Positions 56,059 through 64,000 of a stretch of 64,000 bases of DNA are shown here, in pieces; position 1 is the stretch's first letter, and each line of letters opens with the position of its first letter. The position numbers and the translations under genes were made by a program. Under the pieces are notes generated by a model. It had not been told where the DNA came from, did no database searches, and was given only the letters and a program-made list of their open reading frames with translations. Source of the DNA: Croceicoccus naphthovorans (GTDB taxonomy: Bacteria; Pseudomonadota; Alphaproteobacteria; Sphingomonadales; Sphingomonadaceae); assembly GCF_001028705.1 (NCBI RefSeq), contig NZ_CP011770.1, positions 3,413,501-3,477,500 on the forward strand, written 5' to 3'.

Positions 56059-56582
56059 CCGAAAAGACGACCCACTCGGACAAGGGAGGGGGCGGCAACT
56101 ACTGGCGGTTCATGGCCATGGTATCGACTTCGACCGTCATCATGTTCTTCCTGATGTATGCCAACACCTTCACCATTGACGATGTCTTCTGGAGTGAAAC
56201 GCGCTTCTGGATGATGTTTGTCATGGGCGCGATGATGATGGTCGTCATGCTCCTCTTCATGTGGGGCATGTACAAGGACCGGACCAAGAATTTTATCATT
56301 CTGGGCGTCGGCGCCTTTGTGTTCGCGCTCGCACTTTGGCTGGTACGCAGCCAGACCACCGTCGACGACACCGAATATATGGCAGCGATGATCCCGCACC
56401 ACTCGATCGCGATCATGACCAGCGAACGGGCCAGCCTCAAGGATCCGCGCGTTCGCGAACTCGCCAAGGCAATCATCGTCGCCCAGCGCCGCGAGATCGC
56501 CGAGATGAAATATCTCATAGACGATATCGAGCAGAACGGTCCTCGGACCGAAGAACGCCTGCCCGAGGAGATGCAGCCATGA
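56055..56582 (+). CDS. DUF305 membrane protein (copy 2)
   Basis: 175 residues, three Met-rich helices (STSTVIMFFLMYANTF, WMMFVMGAMMMVVMLLFMWGMY, FIILGVGAFVFALALWLV) then AAMIPHHSIAIMTSERASLKDPRVRELAKAIIVAQRREIAEM. It closely matches the copy at 29370-29849. Unusually high Met content in the second helix suggests copper contact. ATGA overlaps join it to the channel-like gene and to the lipoprotein gene. Confidence 0.88.
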   Translation: MTEKTTHSDKGGGGNYWRFMAMVSTSTVIMFFLMYANTFTIDDVFWSETRFWMMFVMGAMMMVVMLLFMWGMYKDRTKNFIILGVGAFVFALALWLVRSQTTVDDTEYMAAMIPHHSIAIMTSERASLKDPRVRELAKAIIVAQRREIAEMKYLIDDIEQNGPRTEERLPEEMQP

Positions 56583-57067
56583 ACAAGATAGCTTTAACGG
56601 CGCTCATCGCGCTGCCGCTCGCCGCCTGCAATTCGAACACCGCTCCGGGCAACGACCGCGAAGCCCAGCTCGACCCGCCTGCCACTGCCGCGCCGATCGA
56701 GGACGCGGCCAGTGCACTGGCAAATGTTGACCCGGGCCTCATGCTTCCCGGGACTATGAATGACGCGGACCTTGCTGCTCTGGGCGCAGGACAGGCCTGC
56801 CAGTTTCGTCTGACCGAAGTAGCCTTTCCCTCGTTTGTATATGACGGCGACGGGGGCGGTGCGATCAAGATCAATGGCAAATTGATCCCCGTCACCGCCG
56901 ATGGCCCCGGCAGCTATTCGAATGGCGAGCTTCGGATCAGGACCCGCATGCTGGATGATGAAGGCGATGCGGGTCTGCAAATGCAGGAGATGATCGTCGT
57001 CGGACCCCGGATGAAGGACGAGTTCGGGTTCTGGGGATATACCACCTGTCCGGCAGGCGGAGCCTGA
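56579..57067 (+). CDS. Small lipoprotein of unknown function
   Basis: 162 residues with lipobox LPLAACNSN (acylated Cys near 17). A Pro/Ala linker is followed by a beta-rich domain (ACQFRLTEVAFPSFVYDGDGGGAIKINGKLIPV, then GELRIRTRMLDDEGDAGLQMQEMIVVGPRMKDEFGFWGYTTC). It resembles lipoproteins that follow DUF305 in sphingomonad metal islands; no role is known. It overlaps the DUF305 stop by four bases and is last in the operon. Confidence 0.78.
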   Translation: MNKIALTALIALPLAACNSNTAPGNDREAQLDPPATAAPIEDAASALANVDPGLMLPGTMNDADLAALGAGQACQFRLTEVAFPSFVYDGDGGGAIKINGKLIPVTADGPGSYSNGELRIRTRMLDDEGDAGLQMQEMIVVGPRMKDEFGFWGYTTCPAGGA

Positions 57068-57160
57068 TACTGGCAGGGCGCATGGGCGGGCCGTTGGCTA
57101 CCCCGTGCGCCCGCAGCTCCTCCGTTCGTCGCCCACACCTGTCTTAACAGGAACAAGCAG

Positions 57161-57865
57161 ATGACCGATACGAGGCCCATCGCTGTCTTCGGTGCAGGCG
57201 GGAAGACCGGCACCGAGCTATTGCGGCGTGCCCTTGCGCGGGACATACCGATCCGCGCCTTCGAACACACCGTGCCCGGGCCAGACGAGCGGGTGGGCGA
57301 CTTCGAATATATCGAATGCGATGTGCTGTCGGATGATTTCGCGGGCGATCTCGATGGCTGCCGCGCGGTTATCTCGACGCTCGGTGTCGCTTTCGGTCCG
57401 GGCAATGCGATCGATCCACCGCCGCTCTATTCCGATGGCACGCGCAACCTGCTCGGGGCGATGGCACAAGCGAAGATCGACCGCATTGCCGTGATCTCCG
57501 CTGCCTTCGTCGAACATCAGTCGAGCGTTCCGGCGTGGTTTGAGCTCACCGCCAAGCCTGCATTGTTCAATATACTCGAGCAGATGCGCGCCATGGAAGC
57601 GATGCTCAGCGACGCCCAAGGCATCAAATGGACGGCCGCACGACCGGGCTGGCTCCTGGATGAGCCTTACACCGGCGATGCCGTCATTTCGGACGAACGC
57701 TTGGCAGAAGGCTGTTTCCGATGCCGTCATGCAGATCTCGCGGCAAGCCTCCTCGACTTCGTGTGCGAAGACATCTGGATCAACGCAAAACCTGCCATCG
57801 GCAGGCCCGAAGCCGAACAGTTCGAAAGTCCTGCCGCCATCAAGGCCGAACTCGGTATCGATTAA
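57161..57865 (+). CDS. Atypical SDR, NAD(P)H-binding protein
   Basis: 234 residues. The start PIAVFGAGGKTGTELLRRALARDIPIRAF carries a GxGGxTG-type cofactor loop. ISTLGVAFGPGNAI, RIAVISAAFVEHQ and KWTAARPGWLLDEPYTG fit NmrA/SDR_a5-like proteins that lack a clear YxxxK pair. It may sense or reduce a small molecule. It lies between the lipoprotein and the MBL/rhodanese gene, each with a gap of about 70-90 bases, so separate promoters are likely. Confidence 0.82.
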   Translation: MTDTRPIAVFGAGGKTGTELLRRALARDIPIRAFEHTVPGPDERVGDFEYIECDVLSDDFAGDLDGCRAVISTLGVAFGPGNAIDPPPLYSDGTRNLLGAMAQAKIDRIAVISAAFVEHQSSVPAWFELTAKPALFNILEQMRAMEAMLSDAQGIKWTAARPGWLLDEPYTGDAVISDERLAEGCFRCRHADLAASLLDFVCEDIWINAKPAIGRPEAEQFESPAAIKAELGID

Positions 57866-57884
57866 ACGGCGTATCATTTTTCGA

Positions 57885-57910
57885 CTTGTGACGGGCCCGC
57901 ACGTTACAAG
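57885..57910 (+). promoter_or_regulatory. Inverted repeat upstream of the MBL/rhodanese gene
   Basis: CTTGTGAC (57885-57892) and GTTACAAG (57903-57910) match in 7 of 8 positions around a 10-base spacer. It is placed 27 bases before the start at 57937, a likely operator position. The regulator is unknown. Confidence 0.45.
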
Positions 57911-57936
57911 TTTTGAGCAACAGACAAGGAAGTCGT

Positions 57937-59289
57937 ATGTTTCTGGAGAAGATCAAAACCCCCGGTCTCTCGCACCTCTCGTATATCATCGGCTCGGGCG
58001 GGCAGGCGGCGGTCATCGATCCGCGCCGGGACTGCGAGGTCTATGTCGAAAAGGCCCGGGCCGAAGGGCTGGAGATCACGCATATCTTCGAAACCCATCG
58101 CAATGAGGATCTGCTCAGCGGCTCGCCGATTTTGGCCGATTTGACAGGAGCCACGGTCTATCACGGGCCCAACGCGGCAGGCGAGATCGTTTTTGCCAAT
58201 ACCGCACGCGAGGGCGATTGTTTCGAGCTGGGTCAATTGCGGATCGAGGTGCTTGAAACACCTGGACACACCGACGATCATCTCGCTTTCGTCATCCATG
58301 ACAGCGAATATTGCGAGGGACCGGTCGGCGTCTTTACCGGCGATGCGCTGTTCGTCGGCGATGTCGGGCGCACCGACTTCTATCCCGAGCGCAAGGAAGA
58401 AGTCGCGGGCCTTTTGTTCGATTCCCTGCAGAAACTTTGCGGCCTCGGCGATCAGGCGATTATCTACCCGGCGCATGGTGCGGGCTCGGTCTGCGGGTCG
58501 GGAATGGCGGACCGGGAATTCTCGACAATCGGCCACGAGCGATGCAACAACCCGCGACTGCGCATCTCCGACCGCGACGAGTTCATCAAGGCGAAGGTGG
58601 CAGAACACCACTACCAGCCGCCCTATTTCCGGCTGATGGAGCGGCTCAACCTCGAAGGGTCCGATGCCGCGCCGCGGATTATGCGGCCAAGGCGTCTGGG
58701 GCTGGAAGACCTTAGCAAGAGCGGCGCTGATCACCTGGTCGATGTGCGCGAGCCGCTCGCCTACGCTGCCGGCCATCTGCCGGGTGCCATGTGCCTTCCG
58801 GTGGGAATGATACCGGCCTTTGCCGGATGGTTCCTCGGTGAAGGCGACAGGATCGCGCTCGTCGCTTCCCAGGAAGACCAGCTAGCCCACGCCACGGCCC
58901 ATCTGGTGCGCATCGGTCTCGATAATGTTGTCGGCGGCTATGTCGGCGTGGTTCCGGCCGCTGCTCAGGGCAAAGCGATGCGCAACATTCCCATGATCGG
59001 CACCGAGGAAATCGCGCGCAGGCTCAATCAGGACAGCCGTGAATGGACTTTGCTCGACGTGCGCGACGCGGACGAACGACAGGAAGCAAGCATCGACGGC
59101 TCAGAACATATCTATGTTGGCGAGCTCAACACGCGATGGAAAGAGCTCGACCGCAACCGACACTACACGCTGATGTGCGCGAGCGGCATGCGGGCGAGCG
59201 TTGCCGCAGGCTGGCTGGCGAGCCAGGGCTTCAAGCGCCTCGACATCTATCTCGGCTCCATGGGCGCTTGGAAGCAGCAAAGCTCGTAG
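57937..59289 (+). CDS. Persulfide dioxygenase-like MBL hydrolase with rhodanese domains
   Basis: 450 residues from ATG 57937 (AAGGA upstream). N-terminal metallo-beta-lactamase domain (about 1-240) of the ETHE1/persulfide dioxygenase type, with FETHRNEDLLSG, TPGHTDDHLAF, FTGDALFVGDVGRTDFY and YPAHGAGSVCGSGM. Two rhodanese-like domains follow: one without an active Cys (ALVASQEDQ) and one with MCASGMRAS (Cys). It probably oxidises glutathione persulfide. The first loop reads THRNED instead of the usual THxHxD, so one metal ligand His is replaced; activity is less certain. Confidence 0.85.
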   Translation: MFLEKIKTPGLSHLSYIIGSGGQAAVIDPRRDCEVYVEKARAEGLEITHIFETHRNEDLLSGSPILADLTGATVYHGPNAAGEIVFANTAREGDCFELGQLRIEVLETPGHTDDHLAFVIHDSEYCEGPVGVFTGDALFVGDVGRTDFYPERKEEVAGLLFDSLQKLCGLGDQAIIYPAHGAGSVCGSGMADREFSTIGHERCNNPRLRISDRDEFIKAKVAEHHYQPPYFRLMERLNLEGSDAAPRIMRPRRLGLEDLSKSGADHLVDVREPLAYAAGHLPGAMCLPVGMIPAFAGWFLGEGDRIALVASQEDQLAHATAHLVRIGLDNVVGGYVGVVPAAAQGKAMRNIPMIGTEEIARRLNQDSREWTLLDVRDADERQEASIDGSEHIYVGELNTRWKELDRNRHYTLMCASGMRASVAAGWLASQGFKRLDIYLGSMGAWKQQSS

Positions 59290-59532
59290 ACGATCACCGC
59301 GTTCATGTTTCTTTCAATCCCATATTTCCCCGAAGCTCCGCTGCCGGCGAGCCGTGATCTTCCAAAGTCTCAGGCTTGGCACGCACAGGGTGCATTGGTC
59401 GTAATACAGTCGATTGTCGGCCGAGACCGGCTCAGGCTAGAAAATCGCATATCACCAAGGCAATGGTTGCGCCTCTGTCCGCAGGTACATGCATCCTTGT
59501 CGATAAGCCGCAAAGTCTCTAGGCTCTCGACG

Positions 59533-59898
59533 ATGGCTCGATTGCGTTCCTTTTTGCTGACAATGCTTTGCATTGGTTTCGTGATCCAATCACCCGTGCA
59601 GGCCATGCCAACGCCTCAATCGGAGAAGATGCTCGCTTCCGATTGTGCTGAAATGATGCACCACTCTGAGGGCGATGAACCAATGCACAGCCATAACGGC
59701 AATACTGACGCACCGTGTGAAGGCATGTCGGCTGATTGTTTGCTTGCAACCAACGCGGTTTCTCCCGTTTGGGTGGGGAGCGATGCGCCTTCGCATGTTG
59801 TTAAGCCGTTTTCCGACGGCCCTGTGTATTTGTCGAACATTACTTCACCTCTGCTCAGTCGCGCTTCTGCGCCCGATTACCCCCCTCCACGAATCTGA
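59533..59898 (+). CDS. Small exported His/Cys/Met protein upstream of cusCBA
   Basis: 121 residues from ATG 59533; a 59305 start would lengthen it without a signal peptide. The signal peptide (SFLLTMLCIGFVIQSPVQAM) precedes a metal-binding-looking stretch with CAEMMHHSEGDEPMHSHNG, then CEGMSADCL. Similar proteins sit before RND copper/zinc efflux genes in sphingomonads; the function is unknown. The 243 bases upstream hold no gene or clear motif. Confidence 0.72.
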   Translation: MARLRSFLLTMLCIGFVIQSPVQAMPTPQSEKMLASDCAEMMHHSEGDEPMHSHNGNTDAPCEGMSADCLLATNAVSPVWVGSDAPSHVVKPFSDGPVYLSNITSPLLSRASAPDYPPPRI

Positions 59899-60010
59899 CT
59901 TGATTGCATAACCTGAAGGCGAATTGCGCCTTCTGAATGCGTGGTCTTGACGCTGCAATGCACCGCCATTGCCGCCGGACCTCGGCACGCAAATCGAGTG
60001 AGAAATTCCC

Positions 60011-61246
60011 ATGAAATGGTCCATAGGCGGTATCCTTGCCGCCGCGCTGATGCAGGCGCAGGTCGTACTCGCGCAGCCGGTTGGCTATGAAGAAGCCTTG
60101 CGGGCAGCGCGCGAGGATCAGCCGCTGCTCCAGGCCGCGCAATTGCGTATCGATGGGACGCGAGATGTCTCGGATGCCGCAGATGAGCTGCCCGATCCTA
60201 TCTTGCGTGGCGGGATTGCAAACCTGCCAATTACCGGGCCTGTGGCGATCGAGTTTGATCGCCAGCTTCCAACGCAGATTGCTGTTGGCATTGAGCAACC
60301 AATCCCAAACCTTGCAAAGCGCCGAGCGCGTCGAGGTGTGGCGAACTCAGATGTAGCCATCGCGCAAATGCGATTTGGGGTTGCGCAGCAACGGATCGAC
60401 ATCGCCACATCAGCGGCTTGGATCGACTTGTACTATGCCGAACAGAAGCTCGCCTTCGCCCATACGGCTCTCAGCGATCTGCGCAGGCTACAGCCGGTGG
60501 CAAACAGCGCTGTTGCATCCGGATCGGCCCGTCCTGCTGAAAGCCTCGCCATTCGCCGCGAGCTTCTGGTCATCGAAGATGCGATCACGCGAATAGAAGC
60601 CGAACGCGACGCTGCACGCGCTATGCTGGCCAGCTACGTTCGAACAGACAGTCCTACCATCGCGGGTGATGCGCCAGCAGCCAATGTCGACAGCGGCAGC
60701 CTCGAGCAAGCTCTGGACCTTAACCCCGTCATCCGTCTTGCCGATGCGGCCACCGGACGCGCAGAAGCGAACGCCGACCTCGCGCGCGCCGACTTGCGCC
60801 CCGACTTCGGAGTGAGCGTAAACTATGGCCGACGCGACCCTGCCTTCGGAGACGCATTCTCTGTCATGGGATCGGTTACCCTGCCCATCTTCACCGATCA
60901 ACGTCAAAGGCCGCGCATTCGCGCCGCCGAGGCAGAAGCTGCTGCGGCGCAGGCAGAGCGCGATGATCGCTTGCGCGCGCTGCGTGTGCAATTCGAATCC
61001 GATCTCGCCTCATGGCGCAGTGCGAAGCGCCAATGGGAACGCGCCCGCGATGAATTGCTGCCGCTGGCCCGGCAAAGGGTTGAACTGGAAACGGCGAGCT
61101 TTGCTGCCGGAAACGCAGACCTGATCGATGTGATTGCAGCAAAGGCGGATCTGGCCTTGCTCGATCTTGAAATCTTTGAACGCGAAGCCGCGACCGTGGA
61201 ATGGGCCGAGATGCTTCGCTTGACCTACGGGGAGCAGCAGCCATGA
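60011..61246 (+). CDS. TolC-family outer-membrane efflux protein (CusC/CzcC-like)
   Basis: 411 residues with a signal peptide (cleavage near VLAQP). Two OEP repeats of long coiled-coil helices: EEALRAAREDQPLLQAAQLRI and, later, ALDLNPVIRLADAATGRAEANADLARADLRPDFGVSVNYGRRDP. It forms the outer channel for the CusBA-type pump encoded next. Its stop overlaps the cusB-like start (ATGA). Confidence 0.92.
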   Translation: MKWSIGGILAAALMQAQVVLAQPVGYEEALRAAREDQPLLQAAQLRIDGTRDVSDAADELPDPILRGGIANLPITGPVAIEFDRQLPTQIAVGIEQPIPNLAKRRARRGVANSDVAIAQMRFGVAQQRIDIATSAAWIDLYYAEQKLAFAHTALSDLRRLQPVANSAVASGSARPAESLAIRRELLVIEDAITRIEAERDAARAMLASYVRTDSPTIAGDAPAANVDSGSLEQALDLNPVIRLADAATGRAEANADLARADLRPDFGVSVNYGRRDPAFGDAFSVMGSVTLPIFTDQRQRPRIRAAEAEAAAAQAERDDRLRALRVQFESDLASWRSAKRQWERARDELLPLARQRVELETASFAAGNADLIDVIAAKADLALLDLEIFEREAATVEWAEMLRLTYGEQQP

Positions 61247-62736
61247 GCGATACAGTCGACAGCTCCGGCCCTTCAAAGCGAACCTATGCAATCATCGCGG
61301 CCGTCGCGCTTGTCAGCCTCGGCGCTGGATACGCGCTCTCGCTCGTAGGAGATGAGGGCGAGGGTGGGATGTCGGGCTCCTCCGAGACGGAGTGCGAAGA
61401 GGTGCTCTACTGGTACGATCCGATGGTTCCCGGACAGCGCTTTGACGAGCCTGGCAAGTCGCCCTTCATGGACATGATGCTGGTACCCAAATGCGCGGGA
61501 GAAGCCGCCGAAGCGGGCGTCCGGATTGATCCGGGCCTTGTCCAGAATTTCGGCATTCGCACCGCAGCGGCCGAGTTCGGAGTTCTCGAGCCGGAAATCA
61601 CCGTGACGGGTGTCCTGGCATACAACAGCCGGGATGTTGCCATCGTCCAGCCAAGAGCGGGCGGTTATGTCCAACGCACCTATGGCCTTGCGCAGGACGA
61701 TGTCGTGCGTCGCGGCGCTCCGATCGTCGATATCTTGGTCCCTGATTGGGGCGGCGCGCAGCGCGAGTACATTGCCGTGCTCGATACCGGCGATCAGGCA
61801 CTTGCAGACGCGATGCGGCAGCGCATGCGCCTGCTCGGCATGACCGATGCGATGATCGCGTCGGTCGAACGCACCCGCCGCGTCCAGAACACGTTTACAG
61901 TCACCGCACCGGTGGGCGGCGCTGTAACAGTGCTGGGGGTGCGTCCAGGCATGACCGTGACGGAAGGCCAGACACTCGCGGAGATTACAGGCTTCTCGCC
62001 GATATGGCTGGAAGCTTCGGTTCCTGAAGTCCAGGCCGTAAATATCCGGCAGGGCCAACCCATCAGTGCGACCCTGGCAGCGTATCCTGATGAGCGATTT
62101 GCGGGACGAATTGTTGCCATCCTTCCTAGCGCCGATGCCGCGAGCCGAACCATCACCGTCCGGGCTGAGCTGCCGAACCCACGCGGCAGGTTGAAGCCAG
62201 GGATGTTTGCGCAGGTGTCGCTTTCACCCGACACACGGCGAGCCTTGCTGGTACCGTCGGAGGCGGTCATTCGAACCGGCCGCCGCAATCTTGTGATGCT
62301 CAAGCAGGATGAAGGCGCCTTTCTTCCAGCCGAGGTCGAAATCGGACGCGAGGCGAATGGCAGGACTGAGATCCTGGCAGGCCTTGCCGAAGGCGAAGAG
62401 GTCGTCACTTCCGGGCAGTTCCTGATCGACTCCGAGGCGAGTTTGGCCGGGATCGATATCAGGTCGATCGACGGAACCATGAGCATGGCATCCGATGGCT
62501 CAGCAAAGATGAGGACGTACACCGCCACGGGAAGAGTGACGAAAATCGCTGGTGCTTCGATCACTCTCAATCACGCGCCGGTTCCCGCCCTCGAATGGCC
62601 AAGCATGGTCATGCCCTTCGCCCTCGCCGACGCCGCTCTAGTTGACGGTATTGAACCGGGCGATACTGTCGAGTTCACCTTCTCGCAGCACGACACCGGT
62701 CCGCGCATCGAGTCTATCAGGAAGACCGAGCGATGA
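61243..62736 (+). CDS. cusB: RND periplasmic adaptor with C-terminal CusF-like domain (CusB)
   Basis: 497 residues from ATG 61243. After one membrane anchor ([17 protein letters not shown]) comes a heavy-metal-binding domain ([34 protein letters not shown]). The adaptor core follows ([33 protein letters not shown]). The last 75 residues match CusF ([18 protein letters not shown]), a Cu/Ag-binding domain. So metal chaperone and adaptor are fused, favouring copper/silver. It overlaps both neighbours. Confidence 0.93.
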   Translation: MSDTVDSSGPSKRTYAIIAAVALVSLGAGYALSLVGDEGEGGMSGSSETECEEVLYWYDPMVPGQRFDEPGKSPFMDMMLVPKCAGEAAEAGVRIDPGLVQNFGIRTAAAEFGVLEPEITVTGVLAYNSRDVAIVQPRAGGYVQRTYGLAQDDVVRRGAPIVDILVPDWGGAQREYIAVLDTGDQALADAMRQRMRLLGMTDAMIASVERTRRVQNTFTVTAPVGGAVTVLGVRPGMTVTEGQTLAEITGFSPIWLEASVPEVQAVNIRQGQPISATLAAYPDERFAGRIVAILPSADAASRTITVRAELPNPRGRLKPGMFAQVSLSPDTRRALLVPSEAVIRTGRRNLVMLKQDEGAFLPAEVEIGREANGRTEILAGLAEGEEVVTSGQFLIDSEASLAGIDIRSIDGTMSMASDGSAKMRTYTATGRVTKIAGASITLNHAPVPALEWPSMVMPFALADAALVDGIEPGDTVEFTFSQHDTGPRIESIRKTER

Positions 62737-64000
62737 TAGCGCGCATAATCGATGCATCGATCGCCAATCGGTTTTTCATCATTCTGGCGGCCATCGCGGT
62801 TACGCTCGCTGGCTTCTGGGCGGTGCGCGCAACGCCTGTCGATGCGATCCCCGATCTGTCTGATGTGCAGGTCGTGGTGCGGTCGAACTATCCTGGGCAA
62901 GCTCCGCGCATCGTTGAGGATCAGGTCACATACCCGCTTGCAACGACGATGCTCTCGGTGCCGGGCGCGGAAACTGTGCGCGGCTATTCGATGTTCGGCG
63001 ACAGCTTCGTCTATGTGATCTTCGAGGATGGGACCGACCTCTACTGGGCGCGCTCGCGCGTGCTTGAATATCTCAACCAGGTGCAAAACGAATTGCCCGA
63101 CGGAGTGACCAGCTCGCTCGGGCCGGACGCGACGGGCGTTGGCTGGATTTACGAATATGCGCTGGTTGACCGAACGGGGAACAGCGATCTCGCTGACCTT
63201 CGGAGCCTTCAGGACTGGTTCCTGCGTTTTGAGCTCCAGACTATTCCGGGCATAGCCGAGGTCGCCAGCGTCGGCGGCATGGTCAAGCAGTACCAGGTCG
63301 TGCTGGAACCCTACCGGATGGCTTCGCTTGGCGTCACTTACAGCGATGTCGTGCGTGCCATCCAGGCCTCCAATCAGGAAGCTGGAGGATCGGTTGTCGA
63401 AATGGGCGAGGCCGAGTTTATGGTCCGCGCATCAGGCTATCTCACGTCTCTCGACGACTTCAGGCAGATTCCGCTGAAATCGGTCGGTAACGGTATCCCC
63501 GTCACCTTGTCCGATGTCGCCACGATCCAGCTTGGGCCCGAAATGAGGCGCGGTATCGCCGAGCTCAATGGGGAAGGCGAGGTCGCGGGAGGTATTGTCG
63601 TGCTTAGACAGGGCGAGGATGCGCGGGCAACCATCGCGGCTGTCGAAGAGAAGCTCGACGTGCTCCAAGCTAGTCTTCCCGAAGGGGTCGAGATTGTCAC
63701 GACCTATGATCGTTCGAAGCTGATCGACGCATCGATCGAAAACCTGACCGGCAAACTCATCGCCGAATTCATCATCGTTGCGATCGTATGCGCGTTATTC
63801 CTGTGGCACGTGAGATCGGCTTTCGTGGCCATCGTCACGCTCCCGCTAGGGGTTCTGGCCGCCTTTATCGTGATGCGTTTTCAGGGAGTCGATGCCAACA
63901 TCATGTCCTTGGGCGGCATCGCCATCGCAATCGGCGCGATGGTCGACGCCGCCATCGTTATGATCGAGAACGCCCACAAGCATATCGAGCATTGGGAAGC
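62733..64000 (+). CDS. cusA: CusA/CzcA-type RND heavy-metal pump, 3' end outside window
   Basis: 422 codons visible, from ATG 62733 to the right edge. [90 protein letters not shown] and [17 protein letters not shown] are hallmarks of HME-RND pumps. Proton-driven export of Cu/Ag is likely given the CusF-like domain of its partner, but Zn/Co/Cd cannot be excluded since the membrane methionine/acidic signature lies outside the window. Confidence 0.93.
   Translation, partial: MIARIIDASIANRFFIILAAIAVTLAGFWAVRATPVDAIPDLSDVQVVVRSNYPGQAPRIVEDQVTYPLATTMLSVPGAETVRGYSMFGDSFVYVIFEDGTDLYWARSRVLEYLNQVQNELPDGVTSSLGPDATGVGWIYEYALVDRTGNSDLADLRSLQDWFLRFELQTIPGIAEVASVGGMVKQYQVVLEPYRMASLGVTYSDVVRAIQASNQEAGGSVVEMGEAEFMVRASGYLTSLDDFRQIPLKSVGNGIPVTLSDVATIQLGPEMRRGIAELNGEGEVAGGIVVLRQGEDARATIAAVEEKLDVLQASLPEGVEIVTTYDRSKLIDASIENLTGKLIAEFIIVAIVCALFLWHVRSAFVAIVTLPLGVLAAFIVMRFQGVDANIMSLGGIAIAIGAMVDAAIVMIENAHKHIEHWE

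Overview
The window looks like chromosome of a GC-rich alphaproteobacterium, most likely a member of the Sphingomonadales. This is inferred from gene content and order (leuS-lptE-holA, rnd-lptC-lptA, DUF3576 lipoprotein, orphan phaB and phaZ, sphingomonad-type sugar-transferase remnant); no rRNA or tRNA gene was seen to confirm it. One ABC exporter gene is cut by the left edge and one cusA-like RND pump gene by the right edge.

Layout. (1) 1-17.9 kb is housekeeping core: ABC exporter, PHA depolymerase (phaZ), a Pro/Glu-rich membrane protein, glutamate synthase gltB-gltD, a DUF1993 protein, acetoacetyl-CoA reductase (phaB), an exported repeat protein, a DUF3576 lipoprotein, then leuS-lptE-holA. 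phaZ and phaB lie 10 kb apart but share TGC/GCA-rich upstream elements, which suggests one regulator. (2) 18.0-24.5 kb is a surface-polysaccharide locus: two broken genes meeting at a scar near 18.3 kb, two GT4 glycosyltransferases, a flippase, a GDP-L-fucose synthase-like enzyme and a GDP-mannose 3,5-epimerase. It runs into lptA, lptC and an RNase D gene. (3) 26.4-31.5 kb holds ung, a Rossmann-like unknown, two GNAT acetyltransferases, a ribbon-helix-helix protein, a DUF305 membrane protein and murA.

(4) 31.6-38.3 kb is a more AT-rich defence remnant bounded by two IS3-family elements: a 5'-truncated OLD/TOPRIM nuclease (GajA-like), an intact UvrD-like helicase (GajB-like), and a NotI-family restriction endonuclease with no visible methyltransferase. 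(5) 38.5-41.2 kb holds a DMT transporter and a hipBA toxin-antitoxin pair behind three evenly spaced palindromic operators.

(6) 41.3-64 kb is a metal-resistance island. A copA-copB-NTF2-PepSY operon lies beside a CnrYXH-like module (anti-sigma, periplasmic metal sensor, ECF sigma factor). Next come DUF2231-methyltransferase-DUF411, a Met/His-rich small protein, a divergent csoR with its operator, DUF5676, an AlbA_2-domain membrane protein, a CPC-type Cu+ ATPase, an APC permease, a glutaredoxin/MauE-channel-DUF305-lipoprotein operon, an SDR, an MBL/rhodanese enzyme and a cusCBA-type efflux system. Three places in this island carry the same spaced promoter motif, TTGAGG-N17-CGTA: before copA, before cnrY and before the DUF2231 gene. 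It is the best candidate promoter for the local ECF sigma factor and would tie envelope copper oxidation and sequestration to a CnrX-type metal sensor whose five ligand positions are all conserved.
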